DNA of 9,366 bases from Halanaerobiales bacterium (GTDB lineage: Bacteria; Bacillota_F; Halanaerobiia; DY22613): assembly GCA_023128035.1 (NCBI GenBank), contig JAGMES010000162.1, forward strand, positions 1 to 9,366, written 5' to 3'. A model generated the notes under the pieces. It made no database searches. It had not been told where the DNA came from and worked only from the letters and a program-made list of their open reading frames with translations. Of the stretch, positions 7,079 to 9,366 are shown one piece after another (positions within the stretch are counted from its first letter, which is position 1; every line of letters begins with the position of its first letter). The translations under genes and the position numbers were made by a program.

Positions 7079-7690
7079 ATGGAAGAATATTCCTTTGGTT
7101 ATCCGAAATATTGTTGTAATCAAAAATGTAACGCTATAAAGAAATGTATTTTAGTAGTGAAACCTTATTATGTGTCAAATGGCAGTTTAAAAGTAATGTT
7201 GATAGGGCAGGATCCAACGATTTATAAAAAACCAGAGAGAGTTAAACGAGTACTAATGCTTGATGAGGAAAACAGTCAACTTAAGCGTTGGTTAAAGGGA
7301 ATTTTTGGAGCGGATATGTTTGATAGGATAACTATTTATGCTACTAATTTAGTGAAATGTTCGTTTGAACAACCCCCTTCCAAAAAAGTGGGACTCTTTT
7401 TTGAACAATGCAAGGAGCATTTATTTAAGGAAATAGTATTCTATAAACCTGATCTAGTATTAACATTTGGACAAAATACCCATCAGCTGTTCCGTAGAAT
7501 TTTAACAAATAATCACAATGTACCACATACTATGAAAGAAGCTTTTACGGGTGAGTTTTTTAAAGTAAGTATTGATGATGTTGCTTTTGACTATTCACCA
7601 TGTTTACATATAAAAACCTATAGAGTTTCAGAGACATATGGCAAGAAGATAGCAGAGTTTAAAAATAGTTTAGAAAAGTATTTACCCTAG
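7079..7690 (+). CDS. Uracil-DNA glycosylase superfamily protein, probably iron-sulphur
   Basis: The start is taken as ATG 7079, with GAGGGG (7066-7071) 7 nt upstream; an in-frame GTG at 7064 overlaps that Shine-Dalgarno. The 203-residue protein has the UDG core: LKVMLIGQDPT (37-47), TNLVKC (89-94), an E-x-C segment at 109-111, FYKPDLVLTFG (121-131) and SPCLH (173-177). Cysteines 12, 13, 17 and 23 near the N terminus plus Cys94 and Cys111 match the arrangement that binds 4Fe-4S in family 4 UDGs (N-x-V-K-C then C about 17 residues on). Motif 1, however, reads GQDP as in family 1 Ung rather than GE-x-PG, and the usual HPS near the C terminus is replaced by SPCLH. It probably recognises a damaged or modified base; the substrate is unknown. 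The neighbours suggest a phage-defence setting as much as housekeeping repair. Confidence 0.78.
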   Translation: MEEYSFGYPKYCCNQKCNAIKKCILVVKPYYVSNGSLKVMLIGQDPTIYKKPERVKRVLMLDEENSQLKRWLKGIFGADMFDRITIYATNLVKCSFEQPPSKKVGLFFEQCKEHLFKEIVFYKPDLVLTFGQNTHQLFRRILTNNHNVPHTMKEAFTGEFFKVSIDDVAFDYSPCLHIKTYRVSETYGKKIAEFKNSLEKYLP

Positions 7691-7725
7691 ATTCAAAAAT
7701 ATCATTTCTATGTAAGGCTTGTGTG

Positions 7726-7828
7726 GCACTTCGCAGAACAACGGATATACGGTTCCGCTACGCTCCACCCAAATTCTACCTCCGCTACGCTACAGTAGAA
7801 CTTCGTATATCCAAATGTTCTTCGACAT
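7726..7828. repeat. Palindromic repeat element 1
   Basis: Imperfect inverted arms TCGCAGAACAACGGATATACG (in two pieces: 7731-7740 and 7743-7751) and CGTATATCC (7804-7812) plus TGTTCTTCGA (7816-7825) enclose an inner TTCTAC/GTAGAA hairpin (7774-7779, 7795-7800). TCCGCTACGCT occurs twice inside as a direct repeat (7754-7764 and 7781-7791). The element fills most of the gap between the glycosylase-like gene and the mntA promoter, has no coding capacity and looks like a REP- or MITE-type dispersed repeat. Confidence 0.7.
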
Positions 7829-7898
7829 ACTAGAGTCAAGATTTCAAAAAATGTTTAAAGCAATATCTTAAAAATTAACTAAAAAATAAAATAACTCT

Positions 7899-7926
7899 GT
7901 GATATAACGATAATATGTGGTAAAAT
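7899..7926 (+). promoter_or_regulatory. Candidate promoter of the mntA-hepT operon
   Basis: GTGATA (7899-7904, four of six -35 bases) and TAAAAT (7921-7926) with an extended TGG just before it are 16 bp apart. Transcription would start roughly 35 nt before mntA. The surrounding DNA is very AT-rich, so the match is suggestive only. Confidence 0.4.
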
Positions 7927-7967
7927 AAATAGTAAGTATGTTATTATGATTAAAAGGGGGAGGAGAC

Positions 7968-8270
7968 ATGAGAGATATTTTTAGTCGAATTCCAGAGAGA
8001 TATACTCAGGATATAAAATTAGCTATTGAAATCCTCAAAGATGAAGGATGTACAGAAATTTATCTTTTTGGATCGTTAGCAGAAGGAGATTTTAGGGAAG
8101 ATTCAGATATAGACTTGGCTGTTAAAGGATGTCCACGAGATAGATTTTTTCACGTGTTAGGAAAGTTATTGCTTGAATTAAATCATAAAGTTGATTTGAT
8201 AAATCTTGATGGAAGAGATCCATTCGCAGAATATTTGATTGCTGAAGGTGGGTTGATTTATGTCGCGTGA
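7968..8270 (+). CDS. mntA: MntA-type minimal nucleotidyltransferase antitoxin
   Basis: The 100-residue protein starts at ATG behind a very strong Shine-Dalgarno (GGAGGAG, 7959-7965). It is a single minimal nucleotidyltransferase domain: GSLAEGDFREDSDID (35-49) is an exact GS-x10-D-x-D motif with Asp47 and Asp49 as metal ligands, and Asp76 in HKVDLINL is the third acidic residue. In the characterised systems MntA adds AMP to a tyrosine of the HEPN toxin HepT and so silences it. The partner gene starts 11 nt before the mntA stop, giving an overlapping, translationally coupled pair. All catalytic residues are present, so the antitoxin should be active. Own promoter and shared terminator make this a self-contained module. 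Confidence 0.93.
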   Translation: MRDIFSRIPERYTQDIKLAIEILKDEGCTEIYLFGSLAEGDFREDSDIDLAVKGCPRDRFFHVLGKLLLELNHKVDLINLDGRDPFAEYLIAEGGLIYVA

Positions 8271-8727
8271 TAAAATGAAATCGGCAGTATTATTTGAAAT
8301 GGGTCAAATTGATCAATTGTTTGAATCATATAATCAATTATTGGAGAAAAGTAAGGAATATGAACCTGATTTGATAGAATTAACAGCATTAGCTTCAGTT
8401 TTACATTCATTTTATAATGGAGTAGAAAACATTTTTATGCAAATTGCCAAAAAGGTAGATGGTTTCACGCCAAATAATAATCATTGGCATAGAAATTTAC
8501 TATTACAAATGGCAGCTGAGCAAGATAATAGAAAGCCAGTAATTTCAGAGGAAGTAAAATTAAGATTAGCAGATTACCTTGGTTTTAGACATTTTTACAG
8601 ACATTCATATTCATTTTTCTTGAGTTGGGGAGAGATGGAAAAATTAGTTCAACCATTAGGAGAAGTATGGAATCAGCTAAGAAAAGAACTTTCCGATTTT
8701 CTAAAAATAAATAGTGATGAAACTTGA
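8260..8727 (+). CDS. hepT: HepT-like HEPN ribonuclease toxin
   Basis: The 155-residue, all-helical protein overlaps mntA by 11 nt; AAGGTGG (8245-8251), inside mntA, serves as its Shine-Dalgarno 8 nt from the ATG. Residues 110-117 read RHFYRHSY, an exact R-x4-H-x-Y motif: Arg110 and His115 are the expected RNase active site and Tyr117 the expected AMPylation site. LASVLHSFYNGVENIF (44-59) is the typical HEPN helix 2. At 155 residues it belongs to the longer HepT-like group rather than the shorter DUF86 type. HEPN toxins of this kind cleave RNA, including tRNA in studied cases, when freed from the antitoxin. Nothing indicates inactivation, so this is probably a working type VII toxin-antitoxin system, maintaining the island or acting against phage. 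Confidence 0.92.
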   Translation: MSRDKMKSAVLFEMGQIDQLFESYNQLLEKSKEYEPDLIELTALASVLHSFYNGVENIFMQIAKKVDGFTPNNNHWHRNLLLQMAAEQDNRKPVISEEVKLRLADYLGFRHFYRHSYSFFLSWGEMEKLVQPLGEVWNQLRKELSDFLKINSDET

Positions 8728-8734
8728 TTATAAT

Positions 8735-8778
8735 AGAGCGTTAAAAGTCCATTCTGTAGGATTTTTAACGCTTTTATT
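8735..8778 (+). terminator. Strong intrinsic terminator of mntA-hepT
   Basis: AGCGTTAAAAGTCC (8737-8750) pairs with GGATTTTTAACGCT (8759-8772) in a 14-bp stem with one G-T wobble and an 8-nt loop, followed by TTTATTG. It begins 8 nt after the hepT stop codon. Confidence 0.88.
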
Positions 8779-8936
8779 GTGGATCAGGAAGAAGTTTTCA
8801 AATAAATACAAATTTAATGAAGGTTTTGAATAATAAACGTCGAAAGAAAGAAAAGAATAATGGGATATAAGGTAAAATCTATAGTTAAAGGTTAATACAT
8901 AAAAGTAGATTTACAGCAAGTAAGGACTCTAGTACG

Positions 8937-9052
8937 TCGTAGAACATTTTCGCCATATACAGAATAGCCCTTTGTCACGCTGGTTGCAAAAACCACGCAA
9001 ACAGCGTGACAATCCTGGCGGAACGGACTACTCCGCATATGGCGAAAATGTT
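8937..9052. repeat. Palindromic repeat element 2, cloverleaf-like
   Basis: A perfect 16-bp outer stem AACATTTTCGCCATAT (8943-8958 with 9037-9052) encloses two hairpins. The first pairs TTGTCACGCTGGTTGC (8972-8987) with 8997-9012 over 16 positions with one mismatch and a 9-nt loop. The second is GCGGA/TCCGC (9018-9022, 9032-9036). The left border TCGTAGAACA (8937-8946) matches the border of palindromic element 1 (TCGCAGAACA). No coding capacity. It looks like a dispersed structured repeat (MITE- or REP-like) or a structured RNA. Confidence 0.75.
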
Positions 9053-9366
9053 ACGTGAAATTGGGCTGGGCTTGATATAAAAAGAAAACCTTTAATGTTA
9101 TTCTAGGGAAGTAGACATGGTTACATAATTTCAAAGTAGATAGCTTTGGATACTGAATTTAGGTGTCTACTATAAGATAGATTAATTGCTTTGATTTCAT
9201 TAATTAGTCGATGTTATACATCGAATGCTAAATAGTCTCTCGGAATAAATAATGAGTTTGCAGGTGATTTGTAATAATTTAACTGGGAATTGCAATGATT
9301 TCTTATGAACATCTGAAGAAATATAAAAAACCAGAAAAATGGGTATGACAAAAAGACCTATGTGAT
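9053..9366. other. Right-end intergenic stretch without a recognisable gene
   Basis: Both strands are interrupted by frequent stop codons and no protein family is seen. Two structured spots occur. GTAGACA/TGTCTAC (9111-9117, 9164-9170) flanks an inner CAAAG/CTTTG hairpin. A 17-nt perfect palindrome, TCGATGTTATACATCGA (9208-9224), could be an operator. A short frame from ATG 9297 ends after 18 codons and looks like a fragment at best. Confidence 0.55.

Noticed and set aside
6961..7119. Open stretch encoding a protein-like FDYVIVPNSQIISNLF segment between two genes
   Set aside because: No suitable start codon, it overlaps the start of the glycosylase-like gene in another frame, and no homologous family is recognised; at most a relic.
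7726..7828. CRISPR array
   Set aside because: Only two copies of an 11-mer in a palindromic context; no regular repeat-spacer pattern and no cas genes.
8937..9052. tRNA gene, suggested by the cloverleaf shape
   Set aside because: No T-loop GTTCRA or acceptor/anticodon layout, and the element is about 110 nt with a 16-bp closing stem.

Overview
The window looks like a low-GC Firmicute chromosome, probably from the Clostridia or Halanaerobiales. The DNA is AT-rich, ribosome binding sites are strong AGGAG types, one gene starts with TTG, and the gene families fit. The genus cannot be fixed from the sequence.

Left part (1-5575) is the end of a natural-product gene cluster. A nonribosomal peptide synthetase (NRPS) gene runs in from the left edge. 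It shows the end of a condensation domain, a full adenylation domain, a carrier domain and a C-terminal thioesterase, so this is the terminal, product-releasing module. After a small hairpin and a new promoter come two tightly spaced genes: a 3-hydroxyacyl-CoA dehydrogenase-like enzyme and an acyl-CoA dehydrogenase-like enzyme. Together they resemble the FkbK/FkbI pair that oxidises glyceryl- or seryl-carrier protein to hydroxymalonyl- or aminomalonyl-ACP, unusual polyketide extender units. The partner carrier protein and loading enzyme are not in the window. Next is a short relic of a PLP-dependent, histidine-decarboxylase-like gene.

Middle part (5576-6163) is decayed DNA. It holds a hairpin and a degenerate group II intron domain V, which suggests that intron-linked deletion ended the cluster here.

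Right part (6164-8778) is accessory, possibly defence-related. It has a DUF2971 protein, an uracil-DNA-glycosylase-like protein that combines a family-1-like GQDP motif with family-4-like iron-sulphur cysteines, and a complete MntA-HepT (type VII) toxin-antitoxin pair closed by a strong terminator. Two palindromic repeat elements (about 7729-7825 and 8937-9052) share a TCGNAGAACA border. No gene was found from 8779 to the right end.
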